From Paralichthys olivaceus (lineage: Eukaryota > Chordata > Actinopteri > Pleuronectiformes > Paralichthyidae): a stretch of 64,000 nucleotides of DNA. Under the pieces are notes generated by a model. It searched no databases and had not been told where the DNA came from. It was given only the letters and a program-made list of their open reading frames with translations. Positions within the stretch are counted from its first letter, which is position 1. Each line of letters starts with the position of its first letter. The stretch lies in assembly GCF_024713975.1 (NCBI RefSeq), contig NC_091097.1, forward strand, positions 3,942,361 through 4,006,360. Reading direction: 5' to 3'. This document shows, one piece after another, positions 1 to 19,321 of this stretch. The translations under genes were made by a program, and so were the position numbers.

Positions 1-2039
1 GGTTTTTCAATTGGCAATGATTTTCCTAACTGATTTCAAGTAAACACTTTTTGCTCCAGATTCTTAAATACCAGGATTTGATGTCATATGTGATGATAAA
101 CGGAGAATCTTCACGATCTGCAGTGACATTGATCCCGCTCCCTTTGTGCTCTCACATTTTTCACTAATTTCTGACACCAATTGAACAGATGCAGGAACAA
201 GAATATAGAGAAGAATCCTTAGATTTAAATGAACTTTAATTATTTAATAGAAAGTTTTATTAGCTTCATGAAATATAATATTTGTTTTTAGTTTGGAATC
301 CTGATCTTTTCTTTTCTAAAAATGCACATTTCCTCTCAAGTTGTTGATTTAAAACTACTTTTTCCGTATTTTAGAATTGATCACATGGCATCATCTTTTA
401 AAAAAAATTAAGAGTTAATTTAACTACCCATGAGCCTCAGTGGGTGCTACCAAGGGAAAAAAAACAGCCAGTTTTAGTTTCCAGGACATATTGTAACTGC
501 TATCAGAATTAATACTGTTCCAGATCTGTTGAATTGATTCAGGTTTGATTTGATTTTTTTATTTTAACCACGTTCTTCGCAGCTCTGCGTTCTCTGGTAT
601 TTCAAGCTGCAAAGCAAAGTTTCAGTCTTGTGTAGCTCCATTCAGTTACTTTTATCTCACCTGTATCTTTATCTCCTCTCCTCAAATACACATGCTTTAG
701 AAAATACACTGATCAGTACAACCGTGTGTTGAATGGCGACAGGACAGCAGAATGAAACAGTTCACTTCCCAGGTATTTGTCATTTCCAGCATCTGTTCTT
801 ACACAGATCAGTTAGAAATAGTTTGACTTTATTTGGGAAAATAAATCTCATAATTTAATATAATAATTATTACTTTTCAAATGGGCACAAAGGGAAATGT
901 ATGAATGCTGCAGATTCCACCTCCTTAAATTAAGTTTGTAAAGTAAAACTGAATTATCTCCAAAGTAAAGAAAGTCAGTTAACCAAATTAATATTGAGTT
1001 TAAGTCACCATGAATTTTTCAATATTTGCACAAAAGTATAACATATAATTTATAACATGAATTTAATTTATTATATCACTTTATTATTCCATGTAGTTTA
1101 AATAATCCCCATAAAATAACTCAGTCTCTTGTCTATTTCTCATTACATTCAAGTCACAGAGAAAAGCATCAGATTTTATTGAACATGGATTCAAATATCA
1201 GTTGCTTGTTTTTGTGTCTCGAATCTAATAGAAAACATGAAGCACAAGTGAGAGCTGATTTTGCTCTTAACTCACTTCCTCAAAGGGTTTTAAGAATATT
1301 TAGTTTGGAAATTGAACATGACATTATATTTGTAAACCAACTGTTTCATATATTTATTCTAGGGAATAGGTTGTGTGATTTCAACCTCACAGATACACAA
1401 AACATTATTATAATGAAGGTGATTTGTACAACGGCTGCTGTGCTGTGCAGGACTTCCTGCTGTTTGTGAACCAGTGAATGAAATTGAATCTATTGCTAAC
1501 CTCAACACGTGTCATCGCAGTTCTTTACGTTTATGAACCAAGTAAACTGAGTGACTTTTTTTCCATTTCAAGTTTAATTGCTTCTTGAGAACAAGCAGCA
1601 CTGAAGATAAAAACAACACATTAGAACACTTTGTATAATACATGAACATGTAAGTAGTTTGATAGAGTCACATAAGGCAAAAGAAAACTCACCAAGTCAG
1701 ACCAAACCTGCTGCTGCTTTACACGAGTCGACCCCATCTACAGCGACTGAACCATAATCTACGTACATTAGGAACCCTACAGCAGAGCTAAAGTCTATAA
1801 CACTACAATTCATTCTATTACATACTTTTCTCTTTTTAACATAAAACACAAGTAGCCTTCACTGAAGTTCACAAGTTCTTCACTTTCACTCCTGGATAGA
1901 AAGTGGATTTACTAATTTTACCATTTAAACAGAGGCATCATGTACTCATCTGCTGGGCTGATGATATTAAACTGTTAGTGTAAGGCTCCACTGATGACTG
2001 CATTTAAAGACAATAACTGACGGAAAACCAAGACGATCA

Positions 2040-2725
2040 ATGACCTCTCCACCTCATCACACTATCCAGAAGTGAAGCCAAAACATCCTGGATACGAGAG
2101 CTGCCATCGCAGTATCGGTGGGCGTCCAATGCATCCGACCAATCATGAGTCTTAGCTCTCAATCATAACATTTTATCCTGTTTTCATATCATCAAATAAC
2201 TAACTAGAATGCGATTCAATAGAGCTCATATGCTAAGGACCAACAGTCACAGAAATTCAATCAAGCTGCATCAAATCACACACTCACAGATATCCCTTAC
2301 ATACATATGTCTGATTTTGTTGATAAAGATCCATGATTTATTCTATGGGAAAACATTGACAATTGCAAAAAACTTCCACCATCTCAAAATGTCAAAGAAA
2401 GTGACAAATATATATTTCTGGATCCGCCCCCGATCAGGAACCCTGACCAGGATCCCTGACCCATACCACATCCTTCCAAGTCTCATGGTAGTCAGTCCAG
2501 TAGTTTGTGCATTATTTTGCTTACAATCAAAGAGACAGGGGTGAAAACATAACCTCCTGTGCTGAGGTAAGAGGCAAAATCAAACTTGTCATCGACATGA
2601 GCACTTGAACAAACATCAGTGTCATAAGAATGACCTAAAATGGCAGAAACATCTTTGAGAAGAACATGCACTTTGACTTGTTAGTTTGGTCCATGTCTCA
2701 TCTGCTAACATGGACATTTCAAATT
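2040..2725 (+). repeat. Diverged interspersed repeat (family C) split by a family B insertion
   Basis: The segments 2040-2207 and 2576-2725 align in order with the uninterrupted stretch 3495-3760: an 'agtgaagccaaa'-type start, 'gaccaatcat', 'aataactaa', then 'cagtgt.ataagaa.gacct' and 'tggtccatgtctcatc'. The roughly 370 bases between them (2208-2575) belong to family B, with 'gatccatgatttattctat', 'gacccataccacatccttcc' and 'aaaacataacctcc'. Family B therefore inserted into an older family C copy. Identification rests on internal comparison only. Confidence 0.6.
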
Positions 2726-3479
2726 CATTTTTTTTTACATAACCAAAACAAAAAAAACAATGAGTCTAAACGTGTCCATGGAGCTAGCAGAGAGAAGAGA
2801 GGATGATAATCTTAATAAGAAACTCCTTTCACATTGAATACAACGTTAGAAACTGTATTTATTAAGGCAGGTTTAAGATGCAGAACCGCTCATGGCCACT
2901 GGGTGAAGCAACATCCAAGGCCAAGTTTCATTAAAACATCGTGGCTCCCAGAGAGATACAGCGAGTTAGAAAACATGTTTGACCGGTGTCTCAGTTTATC
3001 GTGTTCACACGTGGTGTTTGCTACTTTCTTGGTTCGCTCAACTCAGTCCGTTTCCCTTTGAGCATTATACAAGTATTCTTTCCTCTGACAAATACAAACA
3101 GCAGTGGGAGGTACATCCATACTTCAGAGATGATTGGCTGACAACACAGATTAAAGGTCTGTGTTCTTCTGCAGTCTACAGTTAGGAAACTAGTCAGTAA
3201 AATATAAAAATACAGATTATTTCCTGGATGAAAGCAGTAAAACAAGGGACAATTATTCTTTTTCATTCTCACTTGGATTAGTGGCACTAAGTTGTTGAAA
3301 CAGATCTTGCCTCTTTGCAAACCCATTATTTGACAAATCGTCCCTTGGCTGACAGTGTGGTATAAATATAAAAGTAGTATTGAAAAAAACCCTCTGTTGT
3401 GGTGAAAATAAAAGTGCCCTTACAGTGTTTCCTGCTCAAACACCCTCAAGGTGTGTTCAGACAAAGCAAAAAAGCATCT

Positions 3480-3840
3480 TGCACCAAAGACTTAATTTGG
3501 AAGCAGTATCATTGCAGTACCGATCAGAGGATGGAGTCTCAGTAGCAGGATCCCACAGATGCACCTGCTTGACCAATCATAAGTCAGTCTCAGCGGTCAA
3601 TTATCATGTCTCACCTCATTTTTATAGCAGCCAATAACTAATTCGAAACAAACTCATCAGAAACATGAACAGTTGAACCAACACCAGTGTGATAAGAACT
3701 ACCTAATATGACAGAAACAATCTTTGAGAAAATTTTGACTTTTGTTTAGTCCATGTCCCATCAGCGCACATGGAGCAGGTGGGGATTATGACCTATTCTG
3801 CAGCTTGCCACCAGGGGTCGGTCAGGACATGTTGGCTTCC
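3480..3840 (+). repeat. Interspersed repeat, family C, uninterrupted copy
   Basis: This is a partner of the split copy at 2040-2725. It shares the sequence order around 'gaccaatcataagtc', 'aataacta', 'agaactacctaat' and 'gtccatgtcccatc'. Related pieces with the hallmark 'catagactgt...aaagatgg' and 'ggtggctggctgcagt' occur at 5297-5400, 25363-25470 and 41640-41750. No coding capacity is seen. Confidence 0.55.
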
Positions 3841-4965
3841 CTTTGAGGAGCCGTCCTGTTGTCCATTTGTATTTATCTATGCTCCTCTACCTGTATCTGT
3901 CATTTCAAATTAAAAGTGGGCGTAATGACTACTTCATGGCATGGCAGCAGTAGCCACAATAATTAGAAAATATATATGAGAGAAATCTACAGTACTGACT
4001 GGGGTCATTTTGTTCTGCTGTTTCCCTCTGGACATTCATCCTCCTCTAGAGTGCTGTGAAAATGAACATTTTATATTTGAGTGGATGAATCCTGGTCTCC
4101 TTACATCACTAAACAGTTTAATTCTCTCTGTAAAGATTCACTGAACACACCTTTAGAGTGAAACACACACACACATAAAAAAAAACACACACACAAAATA
4201 ATTGACAAATCCAAACAAAGAAGGTGAGGTGGACACATGCAGCGCGAGTCCAAGAAGGTATATCAAGCTAAGTGCGAGTGCTGAAAAGATTTGAGCAGGT
4301 GACAAAGACATCCCAGAGTACCTGCAGTAACATTTCCATCCATTTCACCACTGAAGCTTCCGGTTAGAGCGTCCTGTGTCCTGAAGCAGAAACCACCATT
4401 ATAATGTGCGAGGCACGGTACCGTTACGTGCTTGAGGGGTCCAGGCTGGACGGACAGGAGGAGGAGGAGAGCAGCTCAGACCACAGAGGTGGGGGATGTC
4501 TTCACTTTCACAGCAGCAGCTTGTGTCCCGCTCCAAAGTCTAACCTCTTCACCAGCCTGTTAAAACATGGCAGACACATTCAGAGAGCTTCTTCTGCCGC
4601 TCCCACCTCACTCGCAAACATGCTTCAAAGGAATTTCTACTTTTGAATAACAAGACAATATTTCCTGCTTTCAGGAGATATGACAATTATTAAGTGATCA
4701 TTTACCCTAAAATAGAAATGTTCAGTCAATATATTATTTAAGTACTGAAATAGTGTTTTAGATTGAATAAATAAAAAAACACATTGATCAACAATAATTC
4801 TACACATAGAAATATGCACCAAATATATACATATATATTTTTAAGATTTTGAGAAATTAAAATGTTTCTCTGCTCCTCTCTGGCAACTCCAACACCATCA
4901 GGCGTTCTGAAGACAGTGATGTAATCTTGAACGTAACAAATGGGAGGTTCGTATATATATGTATG

Positions 4966-4971
4966 TTTATT
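4966..4971 (-). promoter_or_regulatory. Candidate NDE1 polyadenylation signal (AATAAA)
   Basis: TTTATT on the plus strand reads AATAAA on the NDE1 strand, about 52 bases after the stop codon. The motif is exact and the position is possible, but it would give a very short 3' UTR. Other copies of the hexamer in this AT-rich flank could be used instead. Confidence 0.3.
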
Positions 4972-5022
4972 CTTCTGAACATTAGATCTGTTAGCCTGTT
5001 GCTCCCTACAGGACAGAGCACC

Positions 5023-13362
<8,340 letters not shown>

Positions 13363-14000
13363 CTCCAGGCCCGGCGGAGTGCTGGCTCTCCGGTCCTGCA
13401 CCCACACTGGTCTGCGGGTCCAGTGAAACGAGACATTGAGACAAGTGCAGGGCGTCAACAATAGAAACACATTATATGTTAACCAACAATTAGCTCTGTG
13501 TTCAGATGAAACCCCCGTTTCTAGACTCGTCATCGCTAACATCGCGCTTCGATGGGAGCGATCAAATCACATGAATGACTTTCAACCAACTTCTTATAAC
13601 GTTTCTTTGAGTTTACAATGTGCGACGAATTAAATAATCGATCCTGGCGATTGATCACACATTGAAAAGTCAGTAAAACTCAACAAAAAGGGAACACGAT
13701 CCACTTGTTAAGTAAATGAAATACAAGATTAACGTGAAGTCTGGCCACAAGAAACAAAACAACGGGAGCCTGAGGCAGAAGATAACGGGGAACTGCAGCC
13801 CTCATGGGGCTGGTCGATACAAACACCTGTTTGTATCAACACTGCAGATGATAACTCAAACTACTCACAGCAGAAGTGCAGCAACCCAGCAGGAGAACGT
13901 TGGCTCGTAAATGCAGAGAAATGAGCTAGTTCAGCTAACGGAGTTTAGCGTTAACCATTTAAATCCCAGCTCAGACAAACACATCACAGCTGTAACTCAC

Positions 14001-14160
14001 TCTCAGCTGAACTTAGCCTCGTTCAACGTGGCGTCAACGAGCCGGTTTCCTTTTCTGCACCTCCTTCACGCGCTGGTTTCACAGCCCAACAGTTCGTGGG
14101 TCGAATTAAGGAGAAGGAGAAAAGAAAGAGTCGCGTTGCAGCAGTTTGATCCGGTAAAGT
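14001..14160 (-). other. nde1: Probable NDE1 5' non-coding exon
   Basis: On the minus strand a good donor, GA|GTGAGT, lies at 14000/14001, in GC-rich sequence upstream of the first coding exon of NDE1. The acceptor of that coding exon probably lies just right of 13400 ('CCCGCAG' or 'GTGCAG'). The upstream limit is a guess based on the CCAAT boxes further right. Exon status is inferred and needs transcript data. Confidence 0.45.
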
Positions 14161-14225
14161 TCGCTCAAGCTTCGGGAGGACGTCGAACAATACAAGCGTC
14201 CATTCATACGGTGCACAGCGGTTCA

Positions 14226-14321
14226 CCAATCATGAGTTCACGACAGCGTCGTTCACCCGCGCTATTGGTGCATTGTACGTCAATCATATGGTGATAGGCG
14301 GGATCAGGGTTGTGGTCCAAT
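14226..14321 (-). promoter_or_regulatory. NDE1 promoter with three CCAAT boxes
   Basis: CCAAT occurs at 14226-14230 and 14317-14321, and its complement ATTGG at 14264-14268. They sit just upstream of the probable first exon of NDE1 in GC-richer DNA without a TATA box. Clustered CCAAT motifs are typical of TATA-less NF-Y-dependent promoters. The motif positions are seen directly; the regulatory role is inferred. Confidence 0.5.
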
Positions 14322-14409
14322 CAGAGAGGTGATATCAGTGGAGAGGAATATCTGCATAATCTTCACAGTTGACTCCAGACGTGTTGATGGATTCTCAGTG
14401 AACGATCAT

Positions 14410-15365
14410 GAGTACTAGAGGCTCACAAAGAGACACAACATGACAACGGAGACACACAACGACCGAAAAGAGACACAAAACAACTGTGAAGAGACACTAA
14501 ACCAGTACAGAGAGAGACACACAACAACTACAGAGAGACACAAAACAATCAGAGAGAGACAAAACAACTAGAGAGACACAAAATAATCAGAGAGAGACAA
14601 AACAACTAGAGAGACACAAAATAATCAGAGAGAGACACAAAACAATCAGAGAGAGACAAAACAACTAGAGAGACACAAAATAATCAGAGAGAGACAAAAC
14701 AACTAGAGAGACACAAAATAATCAGAGAGAGACACAAAACGATCAGAGAGAGACAAAACAACTAGAGAGACACAAAACAACTGTGAAGAGACACTGAACC
14801 AGTACAGAGAGACACACAACAACTACAGAGAGACACAAAACAACTAAAGAGAGACACAAAACAATCAGAGACAGACAAAACAATCAGAGAGAGACAAAAC
14901 AACTACAGAGAGAGACACAAAACAATCGTAGAGAGACACAAAACAATCAGAGAGAGACAAAACAACTACAGAGAAACACAAAATAATCAGAGAGACAAAA
15001 AACAATCAGAGAGACACAGAGAACAACTCTTAGGTGACACAAGGCACAAGAAAAAGATACAATACAATTAAAAAGAGACGACGCAAAACAATAATAAAGA
15101 GACACGAAATAGTTACAGAGGGAAAATGACCATAAAGACACACATCCTGACCCCAGTGACTCAAAATATCTAAAAACAGACACAAAACAACCCAAATGAC
15201 ACACAATCCATTCTAAACAGACAAATCATTTCAACAGATACACAAAACGACCTAAAAGAGACATTATAATGAATGAATCAAAACAACTAAATTGAGATGC
15301 AAATATACTAAAAAAGAGACACACAATGTCTACAAAGATGCAAAATGACCCAAAAAGACATCCCC
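14410..15365. repeat. Large imperfect minisatellite (agagacacaaaacaa-type)
   Basis: About 950 bases are made of variants of 'gagagacaaaacaac' and 'agagacacaaaataatcag'. A higher-order unit of roughly 60 bases is clear at 14550-14760, and the array decays to the right into 'gacacacaat', 'gacccaaaaagaca' and similar. The plus strand is strongly purine/A-rich and almost free of T. It lies right upstream of the NDE1 promoter. Open frames on either strand here are by-products of the repeat. Confidence 0.92.
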
Positions 15366-16476
15366 CCGAAAACACCACAAAGAAGATGACCACAAAGGAA
15401 CAGGCCGAGATGAGACATAAAATAGCTTTCCTGTCAGGAAAAAAGGTGTAAAGACACCCCCGTCTTTAAAGGGAGCCTATTTTATCATTGTGTGATAGTT
15501 CCTGTGTACACATCTAAAAGTTAAAACTTCACATTATTCAAACAGTGATGTTCAAAGACATCAATTTATAATGTATTCTTATATATGTAATTGTCTTAGG
15601 CATTTCTACTTCAATTTACCATGTAAATAAAACAACCACTTTAGGTGCAGCTTTAATCAAATGGTTCTTTATCCACACAAAAGAAATAAGATCTTAAAAA
15701 AACATCAGAGTTTTATTCACATCGAGTCATTAACAGCTGAAAGGAAAGAATCTAGATGCATACATGCATCACATTAACTGACCTGTAACACTTTATTCCT
15801 TTCCTCTGAATAAAAACACTATATTATTCCCAGGTATTACACCTTTATGCAGGAAAGCATGCTACCCCTCATGCCCCTCCTCCTGTTCTGCATCTGGCCA
15901 TTTATATGATGTAAAGTAAGGTGGTTATGTTTCAGTTATACAGCACCTGACCCGTCCGTTGGCTCTGATTGGAGAATTTAACTTCCTGTTTGTGGGGTCA
16001 GAGGTCACAATGGATCAACTCTGTCCTTTTCAGAGGGATTAGTCTGGCCTATCTGATCCTGGTTAATCCACACACACCATCATCAGAGCATAAAGCTGCT
16101 GTACACACACACACAGATCCATCTGCCTTGCTTCATACACATGTTGTCAAAGTGACCTGACGACCTTATCTTTAACTTTGGCTGTAGGTATAGTTCTCTG
16201 CTTAGAATTTGACTTTTATGCTTTTTTTCAAAAGTGTGAAATTTGAGGATTAAGTCCTTATTTTACAAGACCAATTCACAGCATGAAAAAAAGTGTCATT
16301 TTACGTATCATTTTAGTGGGGGAATATCAGATCAGTCTCTCGCCTCATGCGTTAAAATGAGAAATGTGGATTTTCTTAGTTTAAGTACATCTATGGCATA
16401 ACATCAAACTTTTTTCACATTTCATTGATAATATTAGGGAATTGTTTCAATATGTTTATACTTAAAATTCAACCAA

Positions 16477-16527
<51 letters not shown>

Positions 16528-16890
16528 AGAATAACAAGAAAAACAATTTGAAAATGTTTATTTAGGATTGCCAGAATAATGAAGAGGAAATTTTACTAAT
16601 TATGCACTTTATACACTGGAACAACTGTCAGATAAATTAATTGGTGGTTACTGGTCTTCTGTGTGAGATAATACTTCCTTACCCCGAATTTTCTGTGTAG
16701 GAAAAAATAAAAAGTCTTGAACTCTGAAGACATAAGAAAAAGGAAACTAAGAACATTTTTGAAAATAGTGAATATCCCTTGTACGTTTGAAGGTCTTCTG
16801 CACAAATAAAGTAACAAACTACCAGTAGATGTCAGCAAGTGTTAGCAGCCGTCAGCGGATGTTAGGGACATAACTTCAGTTGTGCATCTT
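15366..16890. other. Intergenic DNA between NDE1 and MPV17L, left part
   Basis: No exon is recognised. The interval is AT-rich, with a pure TA microsatellite at 16476-16526 broken once by a C. Short open frames lack codon bias or resemblance to known families. Confidence 0.6.
16476..16526. repeat. TA microsatellite
   Basis: Alternating AT runs for about 50 bases with one interruption ('tacata') near 16500. Such tracts can extrude cruciforms and are often unstable, but no function is implied. Confidence 0.95.
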
Positions 16891-16899
16891 GGCAATCAA

Positions 16900-17585
16900 T
16901 GATACAGGCCCAATTTGAGGCTACGCTGAGACTAAAGGTAAATTTGACTATGAAAGCCATGTGGCCACTCAGTAGATCAGACATCATTACCTCTATGCCT
17001 TTTCAAATTAAACACTGTCCCATTTTAGAAAATAGGACAAGATGGAGAATATTCCTTGTATGTTCTACCACAGTAATTAATGCCAAAAACTAGTTGATGT
17101 TATTGGATGTTAGTAACCACCAGAGGATGTTAGGGACATGTCTTCAGTTGTGTACCTTAGTGTCATCAGATATTTAATCACGAGACACCACAGGTTGATC
17201 AGACCTGGGTGCATGTCCCTTGCATCTTGGGGACCAGTTGGGATCTTTCCTCCTGATCCAGAGCTATTGGCTGCAGCGTTCTGTGTGAGGTTTCTTTTAT
17301 GGTCTGGCATAGGGCTTATCTGTGGATCCCCAGTTCTCTGAGCAACCTGATGGTGGATGTTGCCATGAAACCCCTGCAGCCAACCTCCACAGGGCAGACT
17401 ATTGCTCTCCAGCCACGTTCGTTCTGCCTCAAATGCCATGTCTGCATCCCTCCATCAACAGCATCTTCCCAGGGTACAATCAATTCTACAAAGAGCTCAA
17501 TATAAACGCAAACGGTTCAGGTCATAAAACAAAAGTTAGACAATGGTCAATTGGAGTAAACCTGGGACTCTTGGATACTCTTTAA
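16900..17585 (-). pseudogene. Decayed non-LTR retrotransposon fragment, copy 1
   Basis: Read on the minus strand across about 17260-17520, the frame gives 'VELIVPWEDAV', 'GWRAIVCPVEVGCRGF' and 'STIRLLRELGI', then degenerates. This wording is familiar from the C-terminal restriction-like-endonuclease region of fish non-LTR retrotransposons: the 'ELTVPWE' strand followed by 'YPVEVGCRGF'. That assignment is from memory of the family, not a search. The non-coding part (16900-17110) matches the reverse complement of about 62080-62230, so both loci derive from one element. Frameshifts and stops make it inactive. Confidence 0.65.
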
Positions 17586-19200
17586 TTGGTATTCCAGCCT
17601 TGACAGTGCAACACTTTGTTGTTTATGTTTGAACCAATTTCCCTTAAAATCTCAGCCGTGACATCACATCTATTCAATGAGATAGAACTGTTTGACTGTG
17701 ATTTATTCATCACTTTTAATGTCCAGTCCCTTATGTCAAATTGGACGTACAAGTGTTCACACAACAGAAGTGTCCCATTTCTGATAATATCACAGTACTG
17801 ATGCAATGAAATAGTTGAGGTTCTCACAGTTTACTATATTACAATATATCTCTGTTCTGAAGAATAAATTATATTCTTTGAGGTGTTATGTTCATGTTGA
17901 ACATGGAAAAACAGAATGTCTATGTAGTTATGCAGAAGGCTTGCTTCAAACTGCTAAAAGTGTGCTCGACCCTAAAGTTAAATAAGATTTTGTCTATAAA
18001 TATTATGTACAAACCAGTTATACACCGCTGATACAAACCTGTATATCTGAAAGTCTCTTTCTTCTCTTTTGGATAAATAGAAGTAAACTACACAAATCTT
18101 CAAACATCTCTAATTAAAATCTATTCAAAAGTAAATGATGGGTCTGGTGCAGATAACTGGATGTGTTGCATGATAAGGTAGCTGGGCTGATGGCAACCTA
18201 TGTGATCATTCAAGTAAGAGGACAGGATTGAGAACGTGTAGTTTCACAGGTAAAACAGGTAAAACTAGGACACACAACACAAGTAGGATGCACTGACAAA
18301 TATCCTGTTGTATTAACACATAATGAGCCCTTTTACTGGTAGTGCTAAGCTTAGCATCGCCGTCATCCTCAATGAGAGAGTTCAGCATTTCTGAAAATAT
18401 ATTTATACTCTTTCTTACTGCTGTATGAAAAAAATGGAATTGAGTTGGATGAGGAGACGTATACCCTCATGTCTGTTTACACTAATATCCATCTACAGCC
18501 ATCAAGTGATTAGCTTAGCTGAGCATAAAACCCAGAAGCAGGCCTACCTCCTAACTAAAGCTCAATATTACGTCTCTGGTAATACTGGTATTGCGTTCCA
18601 TTGATGTTTTTGATGCTGGATTCAAAATGTTTCTGTTAGGCTTGTAAGAATTAGTTGTTGATGTTAGGTAGTAATAGCCCACAATGTAGGTATATCTCTT
18701 GTAATGTTTCTGACAACATCCTGACCTTTCCTCTAATGCCACCACTTGATATCTTCAGAATATTCTCATCAATGAACCTGTCTAATTTTGAAGCCTGTTG
18801 TCTTGTGTATGCTGTCGGCCTGACACATCAGTGCATCCCAAAACAAAAGCATATGTATATATGTATATATCTCAGTGCATTCATTACCACTAGTGACCAA
18901 TGCCCAGTCAGCCAAACACCTCCAGCTCGTGGACCAGGGGTCTTGTCACCAAAAGAAGGCACGACTAGTGTAAAGAAAAAGTGAGCCCTTAAACCTGATC
19001 GACACACATCAAACCAACATCAACAGCAACCAGCCGCAGTCCCTCATCACATCACAGATACCCTTTACAGTGAGAAGTCCATAGGTCCATGCTTCCAGTG
19101 AATTCTTCATATTTACTATATTACAGTCAAACAGATGTGAGTGTATGTGACAGATGTATGTACTCAGTAACACAGTGTTTCTCATAAACCAGTGAGATGC
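17586..19200. other. Intergenic DNA downstream of MPV17L
   Basis: No exon is recognised. Around 18330-18560, 'gctaagcttagcatcgccgt' and 'attagcttagctgagcataa' resemble a common fish short repeat containing TTAGCTTAGCATAAA-like motifs, but only one diverged copy is present, so the assignment is weak. The MPV17L 3' UTR probably occupies the right-hand edge. Confidence 0.5.
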
Positions 19201-19321
19201 TCTTCAGCTCTCTACACTTTCCCTTTGTGTGGTTTTAGCAAAGGTCAAAACGCCTTCTGTCCTGCTATCGAAGCTCAAACGCTTGAATGACAGACGTAGT
19301 GACCCTCTTTTCCTCCTTCCT

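Larger units (their letters stand above)
1..4860. other. Intergenic DNA downstream of NDE1; repeats only
   Basis: No convincing exon is visible here. The open frames are short and show no family resemblance. The stretch is AT-rich and holds two diverged copies of one interspersed repeat (about 2040-2725 and 3480-3840), one of them interrupted by another repeat. There is a short CA-rich tract near 4160-4195. The NDE1 3' UTR may extend into the right-hand end of this interval. Nothing else could be supported. Confidence 0.6.

Noticed and set aside
14947-15204. Minus-strand frame of Cys/Phe/Ser/Val-rich repeats in the minisatellite
   Set aside because: It is a translation of the tandem repeat, without splice sites, a start context or any domain.
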